A stretch of 64,000 bases of DNA, from assembly GCA_965250225.1 (NCBI GenBank), contig CBDFNQ010000038.1, positions 1 to 64,000 on the forward strand, in the 5' to 3' direction. Shown here piece after piece: positions 35,280 through 44,016 of the stretch. The notes beneath the pieces are model-generated. The model made no database searches. It was not told the origin of the DNA and was given only the letters and a program-made list of their open reading frames with translations. A program made the position numbers and the translations under genes. The stretch's first letter is position 1. The number at the start of each line of letters is the position of its first letter. This DNA is from CBDEUK01 sp965250225. GTDB taxonomy: Bacteria > Pseudomonadota > Gammaproteobacteria > Eutrophobiales > Eutrophobiaceae.

Positions 35280-36137
35280 TTAATCACAAGAATTAATAAT
35301 AATATTTTTTCCTGTTATTTCTTGAATTTCCTTTTCTACGTGAGATAACTTATTTAATACTATCTTCTCTACGTTTTTATCTAACTTAAATTCAGGAACA
35401 CAAACTTTAGGTAGAATTAGATTTTTTATTATCTTTCTATATTTATCAGAAAAAATAGATCTTAAATACCTCTTATAAAAATTACTATTTAAAATAGCCC
35501 CTATATTTTTATTAGTATACCTAAGCTCTGAACTTTTATTTTTGATGGAAGCACTAGCAATTCTATTAATTGGATAATCAACCCCTAAATGATCAAGCAC
35601 TATTTTCACCGTGTCTTTTCGATCTTTTATGTACTCTATAAAACTTAAGCAAAGAATATTATTTATCCCAAAAATATTTACCCAAGGATTTAACTGCATA
35701 GGGTAATCACTTATAGATATATACCTAGGATCTTCTAATACCAATTCGTTAATATCTTTTACGTCTATATGCTTACCCGCAATATCATGTCTTAAATGAC
35801 TATATATTCTTTCCAAAGGGTCTCTCATAATCATTATCATTTTTAAATTTGGTCCACATAGCTCATAGGCCTTATCGACTACGCATTTATGAATGGGAAT
35901 AGATGTATATATTGTCGAAGCTTCTCCACAGAGCTGATTGTTTTTTGCTTTAGAATAATGATACTTATAATTTTCTTTGATTTCTTCTAACGAAGTGTAT
36001 TTAGATAGTATGGAGGGTTCTTTATCTGATGGTAAATATAAGCTTTCAATAGTTGAAAGATCATCATATAAAGTAGTTGTTCCGGATTTCATAGAACCTA
36101 TAATAATAAAATCTGGTGAAGTTTTATAGCTAGTCAT
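35280..36137 (-). CDS. Sulfotransferase-domain protein
   Basis: The 285-residue cytoplasmic protein has the PAPS-binding 5'-phosphosulfate loop FIIIGSMKSGTTTLYDDL (about 10-27) and the 3'-phosphate motif MRDPLERIYSHLRHD (about 104-118). These are the two hallmarks of PAPS-dependent sulfotransferases of the heparan/Stf0 type. It probably sulfates a sugar of the polymer, which would give a sulfated exopolysaccharide. The C-terminal third is Lys/Ile/Asn-rich, as in the surrounding AT-rich block. No PAPS-synthesis genes are in the window. Confidence 0.85.
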   Translation of the reverse strand: MTSYKTSPDFIIIGSMKSGTTTLYDDLSTIESLYLPSDKEPSILSKYTSLEEIKENYKYHYSKAKNNQLCGEASTIYTSIPIHKCVVDKAYELCGPNLKMIMIMRDPLERIYSHLRHDIAGKHIDVKDINELVLEDPRYISISDYPMQLNPWVNIFGINNILCLSFIEYIKDRKDTVKIVLDHLGVDYPINRIASASIKNKSSELRYTNKNIGAILNSNFYKRYLRSIFSDKYRKIIKNLILPKVCVPEFKLDKNVEKIVLNKLSHVEKEIQEITGKNIIINSCD

Positions 36138-36154
36138 ATTCCAAATATAATTTC

Positions 36155-37027
36155 TTAATTTATATCTACTATGTCAAAAGATTCTCGCAGAAATAATATT
36201 GTTTCTTTCCACCATGAACTATTTTCATTCCATTCTTGTTTATATCCACCCCATAATACTAAACCATCAGAATTCTCACGTAATAATTCAAGTTGTTTTC
36301 TCCAATAATTACGGTCTACTTCTACACAACAAGGATATTTCCCTCCTTGCTCATGATAATTAGGCCAAATAAAAGGATATACTGGTTTTCTAGGTGCAAT
36401 CCTATGTGATTCGTCTATATGCGCAATTGCTCTATTGATCCATTCATCATGAACTGGGTTTATTGTGTATAAAGATGGGAAAGATGCATCTACTAACTCA
36501 GCAATTTTTATTACATTATCATTTTGCCTCATCCATTCCTTATATGATTTACTCTCGGGATTCTGTTTAGCTCTAGAAAAATCTTTTGTTGGAACAACCC
36601 CATAATAACCCATTTTTATATTTGGAAGGCTTCCCTTTAAATTCTTTAAAAGATAGATATAATTTTCAACAGATTTTTCTATTATATCTTGAGGTTTATT
36701 TTTTAGTGGCCAATGCTCAATATCTATAACAGTTAAAGAATCATTATCTTTTAGATCGCCTATTAATTTATGTAATTGCTTTTTTGACGGTAACGTTAAG
36801 TCACCGTGCTTATTACCTCTTGGGAAAAATCGCCATGCATATAGAACATTAATTCTTCCCACGCATATATTTTTAAAATCAGGTGCATTCACATAAAGTA
36901 ATGCGTTAAATATACGAAATTTTTTTCCTGTTTCCTTATCCTTCAACCAACAGCCTTCATCGGCAAATAGATTAGAACAGAAGAATATAAGCGAGGCGTA
37001 AATTGAATATTTTAAAATTTGCTTCAT
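36155..37027 (-). CDS. Secreted TIM-barrel-like protein, possible glycoside hydrolase
   Basis: The 290-residue protein has a clear signal peptide (LKYSIYASLIFFCSNLFA/DE). The mature part has alternating strand/helix segments. Acidic and aromatic motifs recall hyaluronidase-like (GH56-type) or related barrels: VIDIEHWPL near 100, IKMGYYGVVP near 138, VDASFPSLYTI near 182, YPFIWPNYH near 221 and GLVLWGGYKQEW near the end. The Asp-x-Glu pair in VIDIEHW could be catalytic. It is not assigned to a known family with certainty. Placed inside an exopolysaccharide locus, it may trim or cleave the polymer during export. Six cysteines (two in the CC of YPCCVEVD) suggest disulfides. Confidence 0.6.
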   Translation of the reverse strand: MKQILKYSIYASLIFFCSNLFADEGCWLKDKETGKKFRIFNALLYVNAPDFKNICVGRINVLYAWRFFPRGNKHGDLTLPSKKQLHKLIGDLKDNDSLTVIDIEHWPLKNKPQDIIEKSVENYIYLLKNLKGSLPNIKMGYYGVVPTKDFSRAKQNPESKSYKEWMRQNDNVIKIAELVDASFPSLYTINPVHDEWINRAIAHIDESHRIAPRKPVYPFIWPNYHEQGGKYPCCVEVDRNYWRKQLELLRENSDGLVLWGGYKQEWNENSSWWKETILFLRESFDIVDIN

Positions 37028-37036
37028 GTATACTAA

Positions 37037-37756
37037 TTATTTCTTACATGTAACTAACATATTTTGAGAAAGAATATGTTTTATGACTCCAGTTTCAGAT
37101 ATTAATAATACTCTGTATGGAAATATAAAAATACTCCATACAATATATCTAATTAGGCTTTTTAAACCATGCACTACTGGTGGCTCTTCAAAGCATTGGA
37201 TTTCTTTATATCCAGATGCTTTTAATACTTGCTTAATAGACTTTAATGTAAAACATGTTGTGTGAGTATAGTCCCCGTAACGAATTCTCATGCCGAAGAC
37301 ACCTTCCCCATTTGGAACATGGATAATTAAACTGCCTTCTTGATTTAAATGTTTATATACATTATCTAGCAATTCTAATAAATCTTCTTTTTCTATATGC
37401 TCTAAAACATCCATCATAATGATTACATTATATTTTTCATCACTTTCATTCAAATAACTAACAATATCATTGCGTAGTATATTCTCAAGCCCATTTCTAT
37501 TTGCAATCTCAATCTGCTCCTGAGAAATGTCTACGCCAAAAATATTTTTATAACCCATTTCTTTTAAACAAAATAATAAGGCACCATTACCGCATCCCAA
37601 CTCCAGAATTCTAGAATTAATATCATTTTGTATATGTTTATTAATAAACCTCCTATATCGAGGATATTTTTTAACGTGAAATATTTGATTTATATCTGAA
37701 GCAGACTGACCGGTAGAAACATACCTCTGGAATAATTTATTTTTCCAATCGTCCAT
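37037..37756 (-). CDS. Class I SAM-dependent methyltransferase
   Basis: The 239-residue protein has the SAM motif I ILELGCGNGALLFCL (about 50-64), motif II NIFGVDISQEQ and post-motif VIMMDVLEHIEKEDLL. This is a Methyltransf_11/UbiG-like fold. In this setting it most likely methylates a sugar of the polymer. It ends with a hydrophobic region (IRYIVWSIFIFPYRVLLI) that could peg it to the membrane. The substrate is unknown. Confidence 0.82.
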   Translation of the reverse strand: MDDWKNKLFQRYVSTGQSASDINQIFHVKKYPRYRRFINKHIQNDINSRILELGCGNGALLFCLKEMGYKNIFGVDISQEQIEIANRNGLENILRNDIVSYLNESDEKYNVIIMMDVLEHIEKEDLLELLDNVYKHLNQEGSLIIHVPNGEGVFGMRIRYGDYTHTTCFTLKSIKQVLKASGYKEIQCFEEPPVVHGLKSLIRYIVWSIFIFPYRVLLISETGVIKHILSQNMLVTCKK

Positions 37757-37774
37757 TATTTCTTATCTACTTTT

Positions 37775-38863
37775 TCAAACAATGCTTTCATATGTATTTA
37801 ACATGTCTTTCGTAACTTTTTTCCAAGAAAATTCTTGTTTCATCCATTTTCTACCATTTTCGCCATATTCCTTGAATAATTTAGAATTTTCTAATACATG
37901 GATTAGCACTGAAAATAATTCTTTTTCATTTGGTTTTATTGTCCACCCACATTTTCTTTCTTCTAAATTAAGCCAAGGAGTTTCTGTTGTTGTTATAACT
38001 GGAAGACCATGCGCAAATGCCTCTGCAACAACTAAGCCAAAATTTTCTGAATACGTTGGCAAAACAAACAAGCTAGATTGTGTCAACTCGTTATATTTTT
38101 CTTTGCCATGGAGAGCACCTGTAAATTCGATGTTATTCAAATTCAATAACCTTGCTTTTTCAATCATACTTTGCGCATATGTTGAATCTAATGGACCAAT
38201 TATTTTTAATGACCAGTCCGAATATTTTTTGAATATTTCTGACCAAACAGGTAATAATATGTCTAATCCTTTTTTTGGATCTATTCTACTAAGAAACACT
38301 ATCTGTTTTTTTCTTTTTAAATTATCAGGCAATACAGGAATATCAACTCCATTTGGAATGATTACTGCAGGCTGCTTAAAGCCTAATGTTCTCAGATCCT
38401 CTAACTCCATTTCTGATGTAACATGGAAACAATCGATTTTTTGTAAGGCTGGTTTTTGTATCGTTTGCCAAAATGGTAATTTCATCCATTTTTTATATCT
38501 CATACTCCAAGGGGTAAGCATACCTCTTGGGCTACAAATTAATTTAGCTTTTGGTTTTTTAATAAATAGTGGGAATAAATTAGTAAACCTCCATACGCCA
38601 TGCCCATGTACTACCACATCTTTTTCTAAAATATCTCTAATATACTGAAAGTGTTGTTTGTTATAACCAAAAAATCGCCCCATGCCATGAGGAACATAAT
38701 TATTCAACACTGAATTACTATTCCAGACTTCTGGGTTATCACCAAGACTAATAATTTCAGATTTATGGCCATACTCATTTAACCCTTCTGCAAGTTTTGA
38801 AACAGAGTAGGTGGGACCTGCTGATTGATTATCTACGCCGTGTATTAACTGATATATGTCCAT
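37775..38863 (-). CDS. Family 4 glycosyltransferase (GT-B)
   Basis: The 362-residue protein has a GT-B fold. The N-terminal domain contains the GPTYSVSKLAEGLNEYGH segment, and the C-terminal nucleotide-sugar domain has KKQIVFLSRIDPKKGLDILL (about 184-203) and the E-x7-E motif region YSENFGLVVAEAFAHGLPVI. It is a retaining GT4-type enzyme acting in the cytoplasm on lipid-linked intermediates. It is one of three GT4-like genes in a row. The open frame on the opposite strand (288 codons) is a shadow of this gene. Confidence 0.87.
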   Translation of the reverse strand: MDIYQLIHGVDNQSAGPTYSVSKLAEGLNEYGHKSEIISLGDNPEVWNSNSVLNNYVPHGMGRFFGYNKQHFQYIRDILEKDVVVHGHGVWRFTNLFPLFIKKPKAKLICSPRGMLTPWSMRYKKWMKLPFWQTIQKPALQKIDCFHVTSEMELEDLRTLGFKQPAVIIPNGVDIPVLPDNLKRKKQIVFLSRIDPKKGLDILLPVWSEIFKKYSDWSLKIIGPLDSTYAQSMIEKARLLNLNNIEFTGALHGKEKYNELTQSSLFVLPTYSENFGLVVAEAFAHGLPVITTTETPWLNLEERKCGWTIKPNEKELFSVLIHVLENSKLFKEYGENGRKWMKQEFSWKKVTKDMLNTYESIV

Positions 38864-38896
38864 GTTAGATTGATAAAAATTGTTTATTAGAAAAGA

Positions 38897-39976
38897 TCAA
38901 CACAGATGTTCTTCTGTTCTTTTCGTAAAAGCCTCAAAACTAAATTTTCCTCCTGTTTTTATTAATTCTTTAGAGTTTTCGACAAGCTGTTTTCTTAACT
39001 CTTCATTTTTAACTAGTTTTTTAATTGCTTCGGCAATCTCTTTAGGATTGTTATACTCCACCAACAAGCCCGTTTTATTATCTTCAATAACATCTAAGGC
39101 ACCTTTTTCAGCCGCTGCAATAACAGGTAATGAATATTTCATTGCCTCAAGAAAAACAATGCCGAAACCTTCTTTCTTGCTAGGCAATATAAAAACGTCT
39201 GATTTCAAATATGAGTCCCATAATTCTTTGTCATTAACTCTTCCTTTCATTACCACATGCTTATGAACATTTATTTTTTTTGCATGTTCATAAATAGAAT
39301 CCTTATCATCACCATCTCCAATGATTAAATATTCGTAATCAACATCATTCAATAGTGTCAGTGCATTTAGTACATCATAGATTCCTTTTTCTTTCTCTGT
39401 TTTTTCTAATCTTGAAACTGAAAGCAACGTAAATTTCTCACTCCTTTTTTTTTCGATATATTTTATTTCCATGTTTATATTTATAGTATTAGGAAAAACA
39501 TATCCTAATTCTTTTTTCACACTTCTATTTTGCTCAAAAAAACTATCCAAAGTATAAGAACTAACTGCTAAAATTTTTTTAAAGTTTTTTGTGGAATATC
39601 TTAAAATCCCTTTAACCCTATCCCAAACATCAATTCCATGTAATATTAAAACAGCACTATTATCATTATTAGTAAATTTCTGGATTAAAAAAAAGACAGG
39701 GGATAAATTAATATGGCCACATATAATTTTGTCAAACTTTCTAAATGTGGCTAACTGGAGTAATTTAAAAACGAATTTAATTTTATTTTTATTACATGAG
39801 ATGATTTTAAACTCAGGGTATTTTTCAAGTATTTCTTGGGGCGCACCTAAATCATTTAATGTTACCACAGTAAGATTTACTCCTATTTCACTCCATGCGT
39901 CGAGTAGATTTTTATTAAATCTTTGAATTCCTCCTGTTGTGAATAATTCTGATACGGCAAATAATACTTCTTTCAT
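38897..39976 (-). CDS. Family 4 glycosyltransferase (GT-B)
   Basis: The 359-residue GT-B protein begins KEVLFAVSELFTTGGIQRFN (acceptor-domain Gly loop) and contains FTLLSVSRLEKTEKEKGIYDVL near 198-219 and SKKEGFGIVFLEAMKYSLPVIA (the E-x7-E loop) near 295-316. It is similar in layout to the previous gene but not a close duplicate. It adds one sugar to the repeat unit; donor and acceptor are unknown. It is separated from its neighbours by gaps of 18-33 bases. Confidence 0.87.
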   Translation of the reverse strand: MKEVLFAVSELFTTGGIQRFNKNLLDAWSEIGVNLTVVTLNDLGAPQEILEKYPEFKIISCNKNKIKFVFKLLQLATFRKFDKIICGHINLSPVFFLIQKFTNNDNSAVLILHGIDVWDRVKGILRYSTKNFKKILAVSSYTLDSFFEQNRSVKKELGYVFPNTININMEIKYIEKKRSEKFTLLSVSRLEKTEKEKGIYDVLNALTLLNDVDYEYLIIGDGDDKDSIYEHAKKINVHKHVVMKGRVNDKELWDSYLKSDVFILPSKKEGFGIVFLEAMKYSLPVIAAAEKGALDVIEDNKTGLLVEYNNPKEIAEAIKKLVKNEELRKQLVENSKELIKTGGKFSFEAFTKRTEEHLC

Positions 39977-39994
39977 TGGATCAACATTTTTGTC

Positions 39995-41170
39995 TCATGA
40001 AAGAATATATTTCCAGTTTTCAATAGACTTATCTAATGAACGTTCAGTCACAGATTCTATTAACTTAAATTTGGTATTATTTTTCATTTGATTCAGTATT
40101 GCACCTTTTATTTCGCTACCTACATTACTAATTGATTTTCCATATTGATCCTGTATCATTTTTGCTATTTCGCCGTCTTTATTGCCAATAAATATGCAGC
40201 GTCGATTAGCGGCTAATATTCCATAAATTTTACTGGGTACAATCAACCCTTCTAATTCCGGCTTTAACGTAACCAGATGGATGTTAGAAACAGAAATGCT
40301 TTCTGCTAATATCTCAGTTGGTTGATACGGTTTAAATAATATATTTAATTGTTTTTTCCTTGAAATATCTTCAAGCTCTTTTTTTTGTGCTCCATCACCA
40401 ACAAATAAAAAAACTATATCTTTGTTGTCTTTTAGTAATTCGGCTGCTTCTATAACCCCAGAAAAATCATGACTTCTTCCAATGTTTCCTGAATATCCTA
40501 TTACAAATTTACCTACTAAATTCCATTCTTTTCTCAAGAAATTATCCTTGTGGTCTACAGGATATATAACACTACTGTCTGCCCAATTCGTAATTACTGT
40601 TATTTTATTTTCTGGAATTCCATAATCTTTTATGCGCGCAGCCATTAAATGGCCTATTGCCACATTCATTTCTGCTTTTCGTAGTGTTATATTTCTTAAA
40701 TAAATGATAAATCGATACACAAAACCAGGGATTTTAATACCAAGGACTTTCGCTACTTCTGGAAATAAATCTTGTAACCAATTAATGAGTTTTGCTTTTT
40801 TTAATTTGCAAACAAGCAAACAAATAACGGATATCATTGGTGGGTCTGTTTTCGCCACAACAACATCATTTTTCTTTGTTATTACAAGTAACTTAAAAAA
40901 TGAGAATATGTAAAAAGATAGATAATCGAACGATCGTCCAATTAGATTTCCTCTACCAAACCGACTTGTCCAAATCCTGTGGACATGCACTTTCTTAATG
41001 ATTTCATCAGAAGGCAAACTCTTATTAGGGTCATCATATCTATAACGATTTGTTATCACATGTATTTCATTTTCTGTGTCCGTTAAACCAAACGCAATCC
41101 CTGATAACATTTGGCTAGTAGCTGAAATATCGGGATAGAAGTAACGATTTACGAAAATAATTTTTCGCAC
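39995..41170 (-). CDS. WbuB-like family 4 glycosyltransferase
   Basis: The 391-residue protein has the WbuB/WcaI-like N-terminus IIFVNRYFYPDISATSQMLS, then NDVVVAKTDPPMISVI and LINWLQDLFPEVAKVLGI, which are typical of this GT4 subgroup (WbuB transfers fucosamine in E. coli O26). The C-terminal domain has GKFVIGYSGNIGRSHDF. The start codon is GTG at 41170. It is the first gene of the AT-rich glycosyltransferase run as transcribed after the methyltransferase at 41250. The fucosamine link is suggestive given fcl/gmd nearby, but remains unproven. Confidence 0.85.
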   Translation of the reverse strand: MRKIIFVNRYFYPDISATSQMLSGIAFGLTDTENEIHVITNRYRYDDPNKSLPSDEIIKKVHVHRIWTSRFGRGNLIGRSFDYLSFYIFSFFKLLVITKKNDVVVAKTDPPMISVICLLVCKLKKAKLINWLQDLFPEVAKVLGIKIPGFVYRFIIYLRNITLRKAEMNVAIGHLMAARIKDYGIPENKITVITNWADSSVIYPVDHKDNFLRKEWNLVGKFVIGYSGNIGRSHDFSGVIEAAELLKDNKDIVFLFVGDGAQKKELEDISRKKQLNILFKPYQPTEILAESISVSNIHLVTLKPELEGLIVPSKIYGILAANRRCIFIGNKDGEIAKMIQDQYGKSISNVGSEIKGAILNQMKNNTKFKLIESVTERSLDKSIENWKYILS

Positions 41171-41249
41171 AATGATTTGCTATTTAGCTGGCTCTTGCTG
41201 TTTGTGTATTCTGGCCTGCATTAGAATGACAGCACCATCAATAATAGTT

Positions 41250-41870
41250 TCATTCCTTTTTTGCAACAATGACCATTGATTTCCACAAATAGGGGAATCT
41301 TCCAACACCCTGAAAAGATTGAATCTCAAAACCTGATTCAATTAATAATTTTTCTAAGGTTTTTTTAGACCAAAACTTGATATGCCCACCATCCCAAAAC
41401 ACAGTAAAATGATTGTCCCATTTATTAAAAATAGACAATGCTAAGTTTTTAAAATACCCATGATAGGGTGTTGTAATAATAAAATATCCATTATCAAGTA
41501 AAACTTTATTGGCAAATTCCGGTAGTTTCTTCGGCAGAAATAAATGTTCAACAACTTCAATAGATAATACCAAATCAAATTTATCACCATTTGATCTTAT
41601 GTTTGGCTCGTCGTATACGCTAACGCATTTAAATTTTGCCAGGCTAAGTGAGTTTGCTTTCTCAATGCCTTGTTTATCTGCATCGTAACCAGTCACATCA
41701 TATCCTAATTGGCTTAAATGATTTGCCACTGCACCGTTACCACAACCTAAATCTAAAACTTTACTTGGCTTTAACGATTTTACTAGCTCAACAATTTTCG
41801 GAAGGAGATAACCATGAGCGTTAGTTTCTTCACTATTATCCCAACCATAATTATCTACTACTTTATTCAT
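41250..41870 (-). CDS. Class I SAM-dependent methyltransferase
   Basis: The 206-residue protein contains VLDLGCGNGAVANHLSQLGYDVTGYD (SAM motif I region, about 39-64), FDLVLSIEVVEHLFLP and FIITTPYHGYFKNLALS, the pattern of Methyltransf_23/UbiG-like enzymes linked to glycan loci. It probably methylates a nucleotide sugar or lipid-linked glycan. It is not a close copy of the methyltransferase at 37037. A repeat-filled spacer of 646 bases lies upstream. Confidence 0.82.
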   Translation of the reverse strand: MNKVVDNYGWDNSEETNAHGYLLPKIVELVKSLKPSKVLDLGCGNGAVANHLSQLGYDVTGYDADKQGIEKANSLSLAKFKCVSVYDEPNIRSNGDKFDLVLSIEVVEHLFLPKKLPEFANKVLLDNGYFIITTPYHGYFKNLALSIFNKWDNHFTVFWDGGHIKFWSKKTLEKLLIESGFEIQSFQGVGRFPYLWKSMVIVAKKE

Positions 41871-42516
41871 TTATATGATTATTAAAATAAAAAATGGATT
41901 GCGGCCTGCGCCACAATGACGGTTGTATGTTGATACCGCCACGGTATGGCGTTTCATTATTATGGTTACCGTGGTCAAGCCTCGGTACGACGGGCTTTCA
42001 ATTACTGGATACCGTAGTCTTGTAAGAAACTGTTGGAAAATTTGTTCCAGACATTCTCAACCGAATATGTCCTATATTCGTCCTGCATTGCTATCGGCTT
42101 TGGCTCCAAGCTTCGCTCTACCTCCCCCGTCCTTGGGGTCATCCTGACAATCCTATGGATACCGTGGTTAAACCACGGTATGACGGTGTTGTGTGGATAC
42201 CGCGGTGTGCGAAGCCTGCCCTTGGGGTGCAAGCCTCGGTACGACGGCTCTTTTTACTGGATTCCCGTTTTCACGGGAATGACGGAGTTGTGTTTGGATA
42301 CCGTGGTCAAGTCCGGGATGACGTTTCATTATTATGGATTCCGGCTCGGAGGCTGGAATGACGGTGTTGTGTGGATACCGCGGTGTGCGAAGCCTGCCCT
42401 TGGGGTGCAAGCCGCGGTATGACGAAATTTTAAAACCACGATATGACGAAACTGTGTGGATACCGGGTCGTATGAGTGTCTCTTACTATCTGGATCAGGC
42501 TGAAGCCAGACCCTTT
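41871..42516. repeat. Dense array of modular palindromic repeats (646-base spacer)
   Basis: This spacer consists almost entirely of repeats of the TGGATNCCG...CGGNATGACG superfamily. Two subfamily-2 copies (42194-42246 and 42372-42424) and one subfamily-3 copy (42033-42157, with hairpins GGAAAATTTGTTCC and CGAATAT/ATATTCG) can be separated. The rest are short palindromes, such as TACCGTGGTTAAACCACGGT around 42158-42185. Adjacent copies are joined end to end. The overlapping ORFs on both strands, which repeat VVKPRYDG and RCAKPALGVQA, are repeat translations and not genes. Confidence 0.85.
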
Positions 42517-43554
42517 CTATTCTACCAGTACGTAATAAGTGCCCCGCCCCACGCCTTTGACTTCGATTAAATTCAACTGCGTCAGTTTTTCAAAATCCAG
42601 TTTGCGTGATGCCAAACTACGATCAGTGATAGCGCCGTATTCGCGTTGTGTAATGCTGTCTTGCTGTTGAATATAATCCAGTATTTGCTGATGGTGCGGT
42701 TCCAGTCGTGGCTTAGGAGTTGATTGTTCTGGTAACAATTTTATGATGCGACGTAATTCATCGAGTATGCCTTCTGCAAAATATTCTAGCCACGCTGAAA
42801 AATCGATAGTATCTTTCAGGTCATAATAATCGCCCTCAAGACCAACCGCTTTAAAATAACGTGTAACATTCCGGTTGTAATAATCTTCAAAGCTGAATAT
42901 CTCGAATAGATTAAGTCCCGCTTTACCTAATATAGCAGCTGTCAGTAGTCGGGTTGTCCGACCGTTCCCATCCATAAAGGGGTGGATAATGACATTCTGA
43001 CGATGGAAAACACCAGCAAGAACAACAGGGTCAATTTTCCCGATGTTTTGATTCACAAAAATCATGAGAGCTTTTGTAAGCTGTCGTACATCTTTTGCAT
43101 CGGGCGGGATAAAGACAATTTCGTCGAGCTTACTTGGATTACGGATGATAACTGGGTCCTGACGCAGCGCACCACAATGAGAGGCGTTATCCATTAAGCC
43201 GTCTACCACTTGCCCTTGAACCTGTTCCAGCGTTTTGACATTCAGTTTAAAACGGTTTTGACGGACGGATTTAAACAGTGTTTGCAAGACACTGTTGTAA
43301 TTGAGCACCTCACGTTCAGTATCCCGTACACTTTCTTTACGTGTTTTCAGCAATCGCTTTACGTCGGTAAGCGCTAGTGGATTGCCTTCTATACTGGTCG
43401 AGGCATAGGACGATAACTCTCTGGCATTTAGTTCCAATTTTGCCAAAGCGGTATCAGTAAGATGCAGTCCTTTGATCTCGCCGATAGATTCCCCGATCTC
43501 TCGGATAGTCAGGAGAAATTTATTGCTGATGGTATATTCTGGATACCAGGACAT
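42517..43554 (-). CDS. Fic-domain AMPylase-type protein with inhibitory N-terminus and C-terminal winged helix
   Basis: The 345-residue protein has the Fic core motif HPFMDGNGRTTRLL (from His191) with all catalytic residues. An N-terminal inhibitory motif of the S-x-x-x-E-G type is present in SSYASTSIEGNP (about 48-59), as in class II Fic enzymes, so activity is probably held back until released. The C-terminus (about 285-345, QQILDYIQQQDSITQREYGA) is a winged helix-turn-helix. Typical members AMPylate or otherwise modify target proteins; the target is unknown. Direct repeats just upstream of its start may be regulatory. It looks like an inserted accessory gene within the polysaccharide locus. 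Confidence 0.9.
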   Translation of the reverse strand: MSWYPEYTISNKFLLTIREIGESIGEIKGLHLTDTALAKLELNARELSSYASTSIEGNPLALTDVKRLLKTRKESVRDTEREVLNYNSVLQTLFKSVRQNRFKLNVKTLEQVQGQVVDGLMDNASHCGALRQDPVIIRNPSKLDEIVFIPPDAKDVRQLTKALMIFVNQNIGKIDPVVLAGVFHRQNVIIHPFMDGNGRTTRLLTAAILGKAGLNLFEIFSFEDYYNRNVTRYFKAVGLEGDYYDLKDTIDFSAWLEYFAEGILDELRRIIKLLPEQSTPKPRLEPHHQQILDYIQQQDSITQREYGAITDRSLASRKLDFEKLTQLNLIEVKGVGRGTYYVLVE

Positions 43555-43555
43555 A

Positions 43556-43634
43556 GCCGTAAACTAGCCTTAATTTAGCCGTAAATCAAGGCATTTATTA
43601 ACCGCAAATTAGCCCTGAGTTAGCCGTAATTAAC
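43556..43634. repeat. Direct repeats (TAGCCGTAA type) upstream of the fic gene
   Basis: The sequence TAGCCGTAA or a close variant occurs at 43554-43562, 43576-43584, 43599-43607 (TAACCGCAA) and 43620-43628, spaced about 22 bases apart, or roughly two helical turns. This begins at the start codon of the fic gene and extends upstream. Confidence 0.6.
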
Positions 43635-44016
43635 ACTCTATTATGTATGGATTACGGATCAAGTCCGGTATGACGAGAGTGCGGATACGATATCCGGCAG
43701 ATTTTTTGTTCCGACAAAATCTACACTTCCTACCTCCATGTAGGTCGCGCTATGACGGGCCTTTTTTACTGGATTGCGGTCTGCACCACAATGACGGTTG
43801 TGTGTGGATACTATGGTCTTGTAACAGACTGCTGGAAAATTTGTTCCAGACATTCTCTCGGTCTCCGTTCCAGACTCGACTCTACCGATTCCTTCCCTGA
43901 AATCGAACCGAATAAGTCCTATATTCGTCCTACGTTTCTTACATTTACACCGTCCATGGCGATCAGCCACGGCATGACGAAATCTTAAAGTTACGATATA
44001 CGTTTCATTATTATGG
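43635..44016. repeat. Repeat-filled spacer between fic and fcl
   Basis: It contains a diverged subfamily-1 copy (43683-43757) with the ends GGATACGATATCCGG and TCGCGCTATGACGG, short TGGATTGCGG.../...CACAATGACG elements (43773-43797), a subfamily-3-type copy (43831-43936) with GGAAAATTTGTTCCAGACAT, and a final palindrome near 43966-43980. The segment GTCTTGTAA next to both subfamily-3 copies (43817 and 42017) shows that the larger unit moved together. No gene is credible here. Confidence 0.75.

Noticed and set aside
37782..38648. Long open frame (288 codons) on the plus strand
   Set aside because: It lies fully antisense to a glycosyltransferase with intact motifs and has no family features or ribosome binding site.
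42002..42422. Several overlapping ORFs on both strands with VVKPRYDG and CAKPALGVQA motifs
   Set aside because: They are translations of the palindromic repeats; the same peptides recur wherever the repeats do.
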